Shown here: piece by piece, positions 33,092-40,469 of the stretch
Position numbering within the stretch: the first letter of the stretch is position 1
Layout of the letters: every line of letters starts with the position of its first letter
Assembly (NCBI RefSeq): GCF_023273875.1
Contig: NZ_CP096882.1
Span: forward strand, 2,356,001 to 2,420,000
DNA length: 64,000 nt
Source of the DNA: Pseudarthrobacter sp. SSS035
Lineage (GTDB): Bacteria; Actinomycetota; Actinomycetes; Actinomycetales; Micrococcaceae
Reading direction: 5' to 3'
Position numbers and translations under genes: made by a program
Notes under the pieces: generated by a model
Seen by the model: only the letters and a program-made list of their open reading frames with translations
The model's database searches: none
Told to the model about the DNA's origin: nothing

Positions 33092-33849
33092 TGACCATCC
33101 TGGATTGATCGGGCGTAACCGAGGGTGAGTTTCGTGTCAATCAGATGGAAAATGTTTCGCCTGATGTGCTCAAGTACCAGTTTCTGGGCCTTCTCGGGTT
33201 GGTCCTGGGCGACTGCCCGGACCAATTCCAAGTGTTCAGCGGTTGCCTGTTCTGGGTCAAATGCCACCGTGAGCGGGGTCCATAGCTGCTGAACTGTTTC
33301 TTCCTGAAGCCGGATTTCGGCGTTGGCAAGCCTCGGTGATTGCGCGGCTACTGCCAACTCGATATGGAAGCGGCTGTCAGCAGGTGCACGCAATTCGGGG
33401 GTTGAGGCCAGAACCAATGCTCGCGCAAGTTCCTGAAGACGGTCGACGTCGTGTGCTTCCGCGCGCTCACATGCCAGCCGGACGGTCGTGGCTGCAATAG
33501 CGGAATGCTCGTCTCCGATGTCACGTATTTCCGAAATGGACGTCGAGAGGAACCAATCCCGGATGGTGTCGGTCTGCGTACGAGGCTGGCTGACGACGAA
33601 GGTTCCCCCGCTCCGGCCTCTGCGAGTCTCGACGATTCCCCGCTCGCGCAGGTCCCCCAAAGCTTCGCGAAGAGTGGCGCCGCCAACTCCAAACATCTCC
33701 GAGAGTGCCGCTTCCGGGGGCAGACGTTCACCTACTTTGAGCAGCCCGAGGCCAATGGCCTTGGTAATCCTGTCCACAATTGCGTCGGCCCTCTCGATTT
33801 CCGGCAAGGACCGATATATCTGCGATTGGAATGAGGACGGCGAGGCCAA
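33088..33849 (-). CDS. GntR family (FadR/FCD subgroup) regulator
   Basis: A 253-aa GntR regulator. The winged helix-turn-helix spans about residues 20-85 (GERLPPEAALSEMFGVGGATLREALGDL, then GIVETRRGRSGGTFV). An all-helical FCD ligand domain follows. It is translationally coupled to the Cache protein downstream. Its position between the methylated-amine genes and the RuMP genes makes either set a candidate target. Nothing recognisable as an operator was found in the 240 bp upstream. Confidence 0.88.
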   Translation of the reverse strand: MASPSSFQSQIYRSLPEIERADAIVDRITKAIGLGLLKVGERLPPEAALSEMFGVGGATLREALGDLRERGIVETRRGRSGGTFVVSQPRTQTDTIRDWFLSTSISEIRDIGDEHSAIAATTVRLACERAEAHDVDRLQELARALVLASTPELRAPADSRFHIELAVAAQSPRLANAEIRLQEETVQQLWTPLTVAFDPEQATAEHLELVRAVAQDQPEKAQKLVLEHIRRNIFHLIDTKLTLGYARSIQDGQ

Positions 33850-34093
33850 AAGTCTGCGCTCCGAGAATGGGCTACGGGTCAGGACAACAACAAGCAGCCC
33901 GGACAGGACCTAAAGGACTTAACTCGTTCTTCAGAGTCTATGCAATAAATCCTTCAAAACTGCGGCTTTCAGAACGGTAGGCCTCCGCGCTCCAGCGGAC
34001 CGGTCCCTCTAAGGAGCCACTCGTCCGGCATGGCAGTCCATGGACCACGGCGTTGGACGCTTCCTCAACGGACGGCCTGGGACAACGCCCAAT
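33850..34093. other. gntR upstream region, no gene seen
   Basis: About 240 bp holding the gntR promoter on the minus strand. The AT-richer stretch at 33917-33960 is a likely promoter area, but no defined operator could be recognised. Confidence 0.35.
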
Positions 34094-34154
34094 CCTTAAG
34101 TGTAGTTAGAACCGTCAGAAAACAGTGTTACCCCTGCCCTTTTGCTTCGGGATT
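34094..34154 (+). promoter_or_regulatory. RuMP-regulon promoter element, hxlB copy
   Basis: GTGTAGTTAGAACCGTC, then AGAAAACAGTGTTACCCCT. It aligns without gaps to the tkt promoter and, less closely, to the gap promoter. The left operator half (ATCC in place of ACCC) is degenerate here. Confidence 0.6.
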
Positions 34155-34220
34155 ATGGATATCAACCAGAAAGCATCGTTCGACCGACACAGGCCGACGA
34201 CCGAAGGGAAGGGACAAATC

Positions 34221-34820
34221 GTGAATCCGACAGCAAGTACAACGCTCACCGGGTACAGCACCACCGGTGACATTGTCCGCAATCTGTCTCTCGTCAGGGA
34301 CGAGATCGCGGACACAGCGGCCAAGATCGACGAGCAGCAGGTAGCTGACGTGGCCCGCCATCTCAGCCACCCGGGCCGGGTGTTCGTGGCCGGCGCGGGC
34401 CGAAGCGGGCTTGTCCTGCGTATGGCCGCCATGAGGCTGATGCACCTGGGCCTGGATGTCCATGTCGCCGGTGACACCACCACTCCCGCAATCAGTTCCG
34501 GTGACCTGCTCCTGGTGGCCTCCGGATCGGGAACCACCTCGGGAGTGGTCAAGTCAGCGGAAACAGCAGCGAAGGCCGGAGCGCGGATTGCGGCGTTCAC
34601 CACCAATCCGAGTTCGCCGCTCGCTGGGCTCGCAGACGCGGTGGTGATCATTCCCGCCGCCCAGAAGACCGACCACGGCTCCAGCGTTTCCCGCCAGTAC
34701 TCGGGGTCTCTCTTCGAACAGGTCCTTTTCCTCGCCACGGAAGCACTCTTCCAGTCTCTGTGGGACAACACCGATGTACCGGCTGAAGAGCTCTGGCTCC
34801 GGCACGCCAACCTCGAATAA
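34221..34820 (+). CDS. hxlB: 6-phospho-3-hexuloisomerase (PHI)
   Basis: A 199-aa SIS-domain isomerase turning D-arabino-3-hexulose 6-phosphate into fructose 6-phosphate, the second step of formaldehyde fixation by the RuMP cycle. Sugar-phosphate-binding motifs are GAGRSG (58-63) and ASGSGTTSG. GTG at 34221 has a GGGAAGGGA ribosome site and matches the GTG-N-P start of tkt. An in-frame ATG at 34155 (M-D-I-N-Q-K-A-S) could give a 22-residue longer form. It is the first gene of a two-gene unit with hxlA. Confidence 0.92.
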   Translation: MNPTASTTLTGYSTTGDIVRNLSLVRDEIADTAAKIDEQQVADVARHLSHPGRVFVAGAGRSGLVLRMAAMRLMHLGLDVHVAGDTTTPAISSGDLLLVASGSGTTSGVVKSAETAAKAGARIAAFTTNPSSPLAGLADAVVIIPAAQKTDHGSSVSRQYSGSLFEQVLFLATEALFQSLWDNTDVPAEELWLRHANLE

Positions 34821-34875
34821 CCGAACCACAATTTTTCACACCCACCGCAGTTCCCAACAGAAGGAAAACAACACC

Positions 34876-35499
34876 ATGAAACTCCAAGTTGCTATGGACG
34901 TCCTGACCACTGAAGCCGCCCTCGAACTGGCCGGTCAGGTCGCCGAGTACGTCGACATCATCGAGCTCGGCACCCCCTTGATCAAGGCTGCCGGCCTCTC
35001 CGCCGTCACCGCCGTCAAGAACGCCCACCCGGACAAGATCGTCTTCGCTGACATGAAGACCATGGACGCCGGAGAACTCGAAGCCGACATCGCTTTCAAG
35101 GCCGGTGCCGACCTGGTCACCGTGCTCGGCACCGCCGACGACTCCACCATCGCCGGCGCCGTCAAGGCAGCCAAAGCCCACAACAAGGGCATCGTCGTTG
35201 ACCTCATCGGCGTGGCAGACAAGGTAACCCGCGCCAAGGAAGCCCGCGCCCTGGGTGCCAAGTTCGTGGAGATGCACGCCGGTCTCGACGAGCAGGCCCT
35301 GCCCGGCTTCGACCTGACCGGACTGCTCCGCGCCGGAGCAGAAGCGCGCGTTCCGTTCTCCGTCGCAGGCGGCGTGAAGCTCGCCACCATCGAATCAGTC
35401 CAGAAGGCCGGCGCTGACGTAGCCGTCGTCGGAGGCGGCATCTACAGCGCGGCCGACCCGGCACTGGCAGCGAAGCAGCTCCGCGCTGCCATCGTCTAA
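34876..35499 (+). CDS. hxlA: 3-hexulose-6-phosphate synthase (HPS)
   Basis: A 207-aa enzyme of the OMP decarboxylase fold joining formaldehyde to ribulose 5-phosphate. The hallmark D-x-K-x-x-D is at 59-64 (D-M-K-T-M-D), with Asp8 in AMDVL and a phosphate-binding loop in VAGGVKLATI and VVGGGIY. It lies 55 bp downstream of hxlB with an AAGGAAAAC ribosome site. With PHI it defines formaldehyde assimilation or detoxification. Two terminator-like hairpins follow. Confidence 0.95.
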   Translation: MKLQVAMDVLTTEAALELAGQVAEYVDIIELGTPLIKAAGLSAVTAVKNAHPDKIVFADMKTMDAGELEADIAFKAGADLVTVLGTADDSTIAGAVKAAKAHNKGIVVDLIGVADKVTRAKEARALGAKFVEMHAGLDEQALPGFDLTGLLRAGAEARVPFSVAGGVKLATIESVQKAGADVAVVGGGIYSAADPALAAKQLRAAIV

Positions 35500-35554
35500 C
35501 CATCCGAGTGACGGTGGCGTCCCACACCCGTAAAGCTGCGGGAAGCCACCTCCG

Positions 35555-35591
35555 GGCTGCAGGACCCTGTTACTTCTGGGGGCCTGCAGCC
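35555..35591 (+). terminator. hairpin terminator after hxlA
   Basis: GGCTGCAGG pairs with CCTGCAGCC across a 19-base partly paired loop. Confidence 0.6.
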
Positions 35592-35607
35592 GCGGAATGT
35601 CTTACCT

Positions 35608-35643
35608 GTACTGCCCGCGGAGAAACGTCACCGCGGGCAGTAC
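35608..35643 (+). terminator. second hairpin terminator after hxlA
   Basis: GTACTGCCCGCGG pairs perfectly with CCGCGGGCAGTAC across a 10-base loop. Confidence 0.7.
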
Positions 35644-35703
35644 GCGTTCGGTGGAAGAACTAAGACGATCCCGTCACACCGACTTGATCCAAGAACACAT
35701 CAC

Positions 35704-35721
35704 ACCCTCAATGATGAGGGT
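35704..35721. promoter_or_regulatory. inverted repeat upstream of the zwf unit
   Basis: ACCCTCA-ATGA-TGAGGGT, a 7-4-7 palindrome 46 bp before the small gene. ACCCTCAT recurs near 35737. Possible operator or short leader hairpin. Confidence 0.4.
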
Positions 35722-35766
35722 TGGCACATTCGGGGGACCCTCATCCTGGAAAGGAACCTGTTCATC

Positions 35767-35982
35767 ATGCGCACTCAGACCGCCGAGCATTTGGAAGTCC
35801 ACGTTACCGAGCCTGGTCGACTCTACGAGTTGCTCGACGATGCAGAAGCCGCGCTCCGGCAAATAGCCAGGCCCCAATGCTATGCCGGCATTCTGGTCAC
35901 CCGCCATGATCCCAGCCGCTACAGCCTCGCACTCAGCGACACCGTTCCCTATGGGGAGACCCGCGAGCAGATACTCTCGTGA
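35767..35982 (+). CDS. small conserved-looking protein of unknown function
   Basis: A 71-aa soluble protein with a clear GGAAAGGAAC ribosome site and codon use like its neighbours. The sequence starts MRTQTAEHLEVHVTEPGRLY and continues as a helix/strand mix. No family is recognised. It lies 46 bp before zwf, suggesting a shared transcript with zwf-opcA. Confidence 0.6.
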   Translation: MRTQTAEHLEVHVTEPGRLYELLDDAEAALRQIARPQCYAGILVTRHDPSRYSLALSDTVPYGETREQILS

Positions 35983-36028
35983 CCGTCGGTCGACTGCCGC
36001 ACTGCCTTGTCGAAAGTTAGAAGCAACC

Positions 36029-37597
36029 ATGTCAGTTACTTACGTTGATTCAAGTGTGAGGTCCGGGCATAAGCCAGGCCGTAACCCGTTGAGGGATCCG
36101 CGTGACCGTCGTTTGAATCGGATTGCCGGTCCGTCGTCGTTGGTGCTCTTCGGGGTGACCGGCGATCTTGCCCGTAAGAAGCTCATGCCGGCCGTGTATG
36201 ACCTGGCGAACCGGGGGTTGTTGCCGCCGAGTTTCGCGTTGGTGGGTTTCGGTCGGCGGCCGTGGTCGGATGCGGAGTTCGCGGCCGAGGTGAAGGCCTC
36301 GGTGAAGGCGTACTCGCGGACACCGTTTGATGAGGCGGTGTGGAACCAGCTGTCTGAGGGTATCCGTTTTGTCCGGGGCGAGTTCGACGACGATGATTCG
36401 TTTGAGCGGTTGGGTGACACGATCGCGGGGCTCGATGAGGTCCGTGGAACGCGGGGGAATCATGCGTTCTACCTTTCGATTCCGCCGAAGGCGTTTGAGC
36501 AGGTCTGCCGGCAGCTTTCCAAGCATGGGCTGGCGCAGGCTGAGGGTGAGAAGTGGCGGCGGGTGGTGATCGAGAAGCCGTTCGGTCATGATCTGGAGTC
36601 GGCCCGGGCGCTGAACGAGATTGTGGAGTCGGTGTTCCCGCCGGATGCGGTGTTCCGGATCGATCATTACCTGGGTAAGGAGACGGTGCAGAACATCCTG
36701 GCGTTGCGGTTTGCGAACCAGTTGTTTGAGCCGTTGTGGAACGCGAATTATGTGGATCATGTCCAGATCACGATGGCCGAGGACATCGGCACGGGCGGCC
36801 GGGCAGGGTATTACGACGGTGTGGGTGCTGCCCGGGACGTGATCCAGAACCATCTGCTGCAGTTGCTGGCGTTGACCGCGATGGAGGAGCCGATTTCCTT
36901 CAACGCCGATGATCTGCGGGCGGAGAAGGAAAAGGTCCTCGCCGCGGTGAAGCTCCCGGAGGATTTGTCGACGCATTCGGCGCGGGGGCAGTTCGCGGGC
37001 GGCTGGCAGGGCGGGGAACAGGTCCAGGGCTACCTGGAGGAAGAGGGTATCCCGGCGGATTCTTCGACGGAGACGTTCGCGGCGATCCGGGTGGATATCC
37101 ATACCCGGCGCTGGGCCGGTGTGCCGTTCTACCTGCGCGCTGGCAAGCGGCTGGGCCGTCGGGTGACTGAGATCGCGGTGGTGTTCAAGCGCGCCCCGAA
37201 CCTGTTGTTCCGTGACCATGGTGAGGATGACTTCGGCCAGAACGCCGTGGTGATCCGGGTCCAGCCCGATGAGGGTGCGACGATCCGGTTCGGGTCCAAG
37301 GTCCCGGGCACGCAGATGGAAGTCCGGGACGTGACGATGGACTTCGGCTACGGGCATTCCTTTACCGAGTCCAGCCCCGAAGCGTACGAACGGCTGATCC
37401 TCGATGTGCTTTTGGGCGAGCCGCCGCTGTTCCCGCGGCACGCGGAGGTGGAGTTGTCCTGGAAGATCCTGGACCCCTTTGAAGACTACTGGGCCGGGCT
37501 CAAAGAACAGCCGGAGCCGTATGCTCCGGGGTCCTGGGGCCCTGCCTCGGCCGATGAGCTGCTGGCCCGTGACGGACGAACCTGGAGAAGGCCATGA
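36029..37597 (+). CDS. zwf: glucose-6-phosphate 1-dehydrogenase
   Basis: A 522-aa enzyme oxidising glucose 6-phosphate to 6-phosphogluconolactone with NADP. The cofactor motif is L-F-G-V-T-G-D-L-A-R, and the active site R-I-D-H-Y-L-G-K-E follows mid-protein. In a RuMP organism it opens the dissimilatory cycle, oxidising fixed formaldehyde to CO2 for NADPH. The start at 36029 matches relatives; the frame extends upstream without support. It overlaps opcA by 4 bp (ATGA). Confidence 0.95.
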   Translation: MSVTYVDSSVRSGHKPGRNPLRDPRDRRLNRIAGPSSLVLFGVTGDLARKKLMPAVYDLANRGLLPPSFALVGFGRRPWSDAEFAAEVKASVKAYSRTPFDEAVWNQLSEGIRFVRGEFDDDDSFERLGDTIAGLDEVRGTRGNHAFYLSIPPKAFEQVCRQLSKHGLAQAEGEKWRRVVIEKPFGHDLESARALNEIVESVFPPDAVFRIDHYLGKETVQNILALRFANQLFEPLWNANYVDHVQITMAEDIGTGGRAGYYDGVGAARDVIQNHLLQLLALTAMEEPISFNADDLRAEKEKVLAAVKLPEDLSTHSARGQFAGGWQGGEQVQGYLEEEGIPADSSTETFAAIRVDIHTRRWAGVPFYLRAGKRLGRRVTEIAVVFKRAPNLLFRDHGEDDFGQNAVVIRVQPDEGATIRFGSKVPGTQMEVRDVTMDFGYGHSFTESSPEAYERLILDVLLGEPPLFPRHAEVELSWKILDPFEDYWAGLKEQPEPYAPGSWGPASADELLARDGRTWRRP

Positions 37598-38586
37598 TTG
37601 TAGATTTGCCGGACACCACCACCTCGAAGATCTCCAAGAAGATCATGGCCCTGCGTGAGCAGGGCGGGGTGATCGCACTCGGCCGGGTCCTGACCCTCGT
37701 GGTCGTGACCCGGTCCGGGCTCGAGGAAGAAGCGATCGAGGCCGCGAACGAGGCCAGCCGCGAACACCCTTGCCGGATCATCGTCCTCGCCGACGCCGGC
37801 TCTGAGGCTCCGAACCGGCTCGACGCGCAGATCCGGGTCGGCGGTGACGCCGGCGCGTCCGAGGTCATTGTGCTCCGCGGCTACGGCGAACTCGCCCACG
37901 AAAGCGAATCCCTGGTCGCGGCGCTGCTCCTCCCGGACGCCCCGATCGTGGCCTGGTGGCCGCACGGGGCACCGGAGAACGCCTGCGAAACCTCCGTGGG
38001 CCGGATCGCGCACCGCCGGATCACCGATTCCGCGAACGAAACTGACCCTCAAATGGCGTTGGAGAACATCCGGGCGACCTACAAGGCCGGGGACACCGAC
38101 CTCGCGTGGACCCGGCTGACGAACTGGCGGATCCAGCTCGCGGCGGTCCTGGACCAGGTGGACTCCTCGCCCGTGACCGCCGTGGCCGTCGAAGGCGCCT
38201 CCGACTCCCCGTCCACGATCCTGCTCGCGGCCTGGCTGACCCTGGCCCTGGACGCGCCCGTGACGATTGTCGCGGACCCCGCCGGGACCGGCATCCGTCG
38301 GGTCCGCCTCACCCGCCACACCGGCGACGTGCAGCTCTTCCGCCCCGGACTGTCCGTCGCTGAACTTACCCAGCCCGGACAGCCCGCCCAACGCATCTCC
38401 CTGCCACGCCGCAGCCTCAAAGACTGCCTCGCCGAAGAACTCCGCCGCCTCGACCCCGACGAAGTCTTCGGCGAAACCGTTCGCAGCCTTGGTACTTTCA
38501 GACTGCATCAAGCCAGCAGCGTGACATTCACCTGCAGCGGGGAGCCAGAACGTAACCGGGATCGCTTGTCACTGATCGCCGTCTAA
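37594..38586 (+). CDS. opcA: glucose-6-phosphate dehydrogenase assembly protein OpcA
   Basis: A 330-aa actinobacterial/cyanobacterial OpcA, an activator or assembly factor of Zwf. The family core is clear: IALGRVLTLVV, then PIVAWWPHGAPENAC and the later PAGTGIRRVRLTRHTGDVQL. It is translationally coupled to zwf. The last 30 residues or so (LGTFRLHQASSV to the stop) do not look like the usual short family tail and may reflect local rearrangement. Confidence 0.92.
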   Translation: MIVDLPDTTTSKISKKIMALREQGGVIALGRVLTLVVVTRSGLEEEAIEAANEASREHPCRIIVLADAGSEAPNRLDAQIRVGGDAGASEVIVLRGYGELAHESESLVAALLLPDAPIVAWWPHGAPENACETSVGRIAHRRITDSANETDPQMALENIRATYKAGDTDLAWTRLTNWRIQLAAVLDQVDSSPVTAVAVEGASDSPSTILLAAWLTLALDAPVTIVADPAGTGIRRVRLTRHTGDVQLFRPGLSVAELTQPGQPAQRISLPRRSLKDCLAEELRRLDPDEVFGETVRSLGTFRLHQASSVTFTCSGEPERNRDRLSLIAV

Positions 38587-38638
38587 GGGGACCTCGACTC
38601 ACCGGATCCGCCCGGATCCAGGAAAGGAACACAAAATA

Positions 38639-39745
38639 ATGGTTCACAAAGTCAAAGCGGTCATCGCCAGGGAGAAGAATGCCCCTGTTTCGGTGGAGAC
38701 TATCCTGGTCCCGGATCCGGGGCCGGGGGAGGCGCTGGTAGACATTCTCACCTGCGGGGTCTGCCACACCGACCTGCACTACAAGCAGGGCGGCATCGGC
38801 GACGAGTTCCCCTACCTGCTGGGCCACGAGGCCACGGGTGTGGTCAGCGCCGTCGGTTCCGGCGTCACCGAGGTGGCTCCCGGCGACCGCGTGATCCTGA
38901 ACTGGCGTGCCGTGTGCGGCGAATGCCGTGCGTGTGCCAAGGGCCAGCCGCAGTACTGTTTCAACACTCGCAACGCGACGCAGAAGATGACGCTCGAGGA
39001 CGGCACAGAGCTTTCTCCCGCGCTGGGCATCGGCGCCTTCGCGGAAAAGACCCTGGTAGCCGCCGGGCAGTGCACCAAAGTGGATGACGACGCCGATGCC
39101 GCCGCCGTCGGGCTGCTCGGCTGCGGCGTGATGGCCGGCATCGGTGCCGCCATTAACACGGGCGAGGTCAAGCGCGGCGAATCCGTGGCCGTGATCGGCT
39201 GCGGCGGCGTGGGCATCGCAGCGATCGCCGGCGCAAGGCTGGCCGGAGCCACCACCATCATCGCGGTGGACATCGACGCCAACAAGGTGGAGATGGCCAA
39301 GACCCTGGGGGCCACCCACGGCGTGGATTCCAGCAAGGACGATCCCATCGAGGCCATCCGGGCCCTCACCGGAGGTAACGGAGCGGACGTGGTGATTGAC
39401 GCCGTCGGACGTCCCGAAACGTTCAAGCAGGCGTTTTACGCCCGCGACCTCGCCGGCCGGGTGGTGCTGGTGGGTGTCCCGACGCCGGACATGAAGCTTG
39501 AGCTGCCCCTGCTGGACGTCTTTGGCCGGGGCGGCTCGCTGAAGTCCTCCTGGTACGGGGATTGCCTGCCCTCCCGTGATTTCCCCATGCTCGTGGCGCA
39601 GTACAAGCAGGGCAACCTTGATCTGGACGCCTTCGTCACCGAGCGGATCACCATCGATCAGGTGGAGGAAGCCTTCGCCAAGATGCACGAGGGCAAGGTC
39701 CTGCGCTCGGTTGTTGAAGTAAAGACACTGAAGGAGTTCTCATGA
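38639..39745 (+). CDS. S-(hydroxymethyl)mycothiol dehydrogenase
   Basis: A 368-aa zinc alcohol dehydrogenase of the mycothiol-dependent formaldehyde dehydrogenase type (MscR/AdhE2). It oxidises S-hydroxymethyl-mycothiol to S-formyl-mycothiol with NAD. The catalytic zinc region is CGVCHTDLHY with GHEATG, and the structural zinc cysteines are in C-G-E-C-R-A-C and C further on. The cofactor motif is GCGGVG. It lies 52 bp after opcA and overlaps the MBL gene by 4 bp. It provides linear formaldehyde oxidation beside RuMP fixation. Confidence 0.93.
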   Translation: MVHKVKAVIAREKNAPVSVETILVPDPGPGEALVDILTCGVCHTDLHYKQGGIGDEFPYLLGHEATGVVSAVGSGVTEVAPGDRVILNWRAVCGECRACAKGQPQYCFNTRNATQKMTLEDGTELSPALGIGAFAEKTLVAAGQCTKVDDDADAAAVGLLGCGVMAGIGAAINTGEVKRGESVAVIGCGGVGIAAIAGARLAGATTIIAVDIDANKVEMAKTLGATHGVDSSKDDPIEAIRALTGGNGADVVIDAVGRPETFKQAFYARDLAGRVVLVGVPTPDMKLELPLLDVFGRGGSLKSSWYGDCLPSRDFPMLVAQYKQGNLDLDAFVTERITIDQVEEAFAKMHEGKVLRSVVEVKTLKEFS

Positions 39746-40362
39746 CAGTCACCATCGAAAACCTGGTCACCTCGGGCACTTTTTCGCTCGACGGCGGCAC
39801 TTGGGACGTGGACAACAACGTCTGGATCGTGGGTAACGATGATGAGTGTGTGATCATCGATTCCCCGCACGATGCGGCAGCGATCATCAACCAGGTCCGT
39901 GGCCGGAAGGTCCTGGCCATCCTGCTGACCCACGCGCACAATGACCACATCGGCGCGGCGCGGGAGGTCGCGGCTGCTGTGGGCGCCCCGATCGTCCTGA
40001 ACCCGGAGGACCTGGTCCTCTGGAAGCAGGTCTACCCTGATACGGAACCGGACCGGTACCACGGGGAAGGCGACGTGTTCGAGGTGGGCGGCACCGCGCT
40101 GTTGGCCATCCACACCCCGGGCCATTCCCCGGGCTCCACCTGCTTCTACCTCGAAAGTGAGGGAACGGTCTTCACCGGCGACACCCTCTTTAACGGTGGA
40201 CCGGGAGCGACGGGACGCTCCTACAGCGACTACCCCACCATCCTGACCTCCATCCGGGAACGGCTGCTCACCCTCCCGCCGGAGACCGTGGTCCGTACCG
40301 GCCACGGCGACAACACGACTATTGGTGCGGAACGGGAAACGCTGGCTAAGGTTTCCCAATAG
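39742..40362 (+). CDS. MBL-fold metallo-hydrolase, probable S-formylmycothiol hydrolase
   Basis: A 206-aa metallo-beta-lactamase-fold hydrolase with metal ligands H-A-H-N-D-H (T-H-A-H-N-D-H-I-G), HTPGHSPGS, FTGDTLF and GHGDNT. It is fused by a 4-bp overlap to the mycothiol-dependent formaldehyde dehydrogenase, a pairing seen in actinobacteria. The obvious job is to release formate from S-formyl-mycothiol. A strong terminator follows before the molybdoenzyme gene. Confidence 0.88.
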   Translation: MTVTIENLVTSGTFSLDGGTWDVDNNVWIVGNDDECVIIDSPHDAAAIINQVRGRKVLAILLTHAHNDHIGAAREVAAAVGAPIVLNPEDLVLWKQVYPDTEPDRYHGEGDVFEVGGTALLAIHTPGHSPGSTCFYLESEGTVFTGDTLFNGGPGATGRSYSDYPTILTSIRERLLTLPPETVVRTGHGDNTTIGAERETLAKVSQ

Positions 40363-40390
40363 AGCAGGGTCTTTAACAGCAGGATCCCGT

Positions 40391-40421
40391 TGAGGCGCGC
40401 CAGGACAGCTGGCGCGCCTCA
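40391..40421 (+). terminator. terminator of the zwf-mycothiol unit
   Basis: TGAGGCGCGCCAG pairs perfectly with CTGGCGCGCCTCA across 5 bases, followed by CGGGCGTTTT. Confidence 0.8.
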
Positions 40422-40469
40422 CGGGCGTTTTGAACAAGAACGGCGTGAGCCGCAAAGGAAGTTGGAACA

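Noticed and set aside
36050..37441. 463-residue open frame antisense to zwf
   Set aside because: The frame gives Arg/His/Leu-rich sequence with no domain and lies entirely over the well-supported zwf gene.
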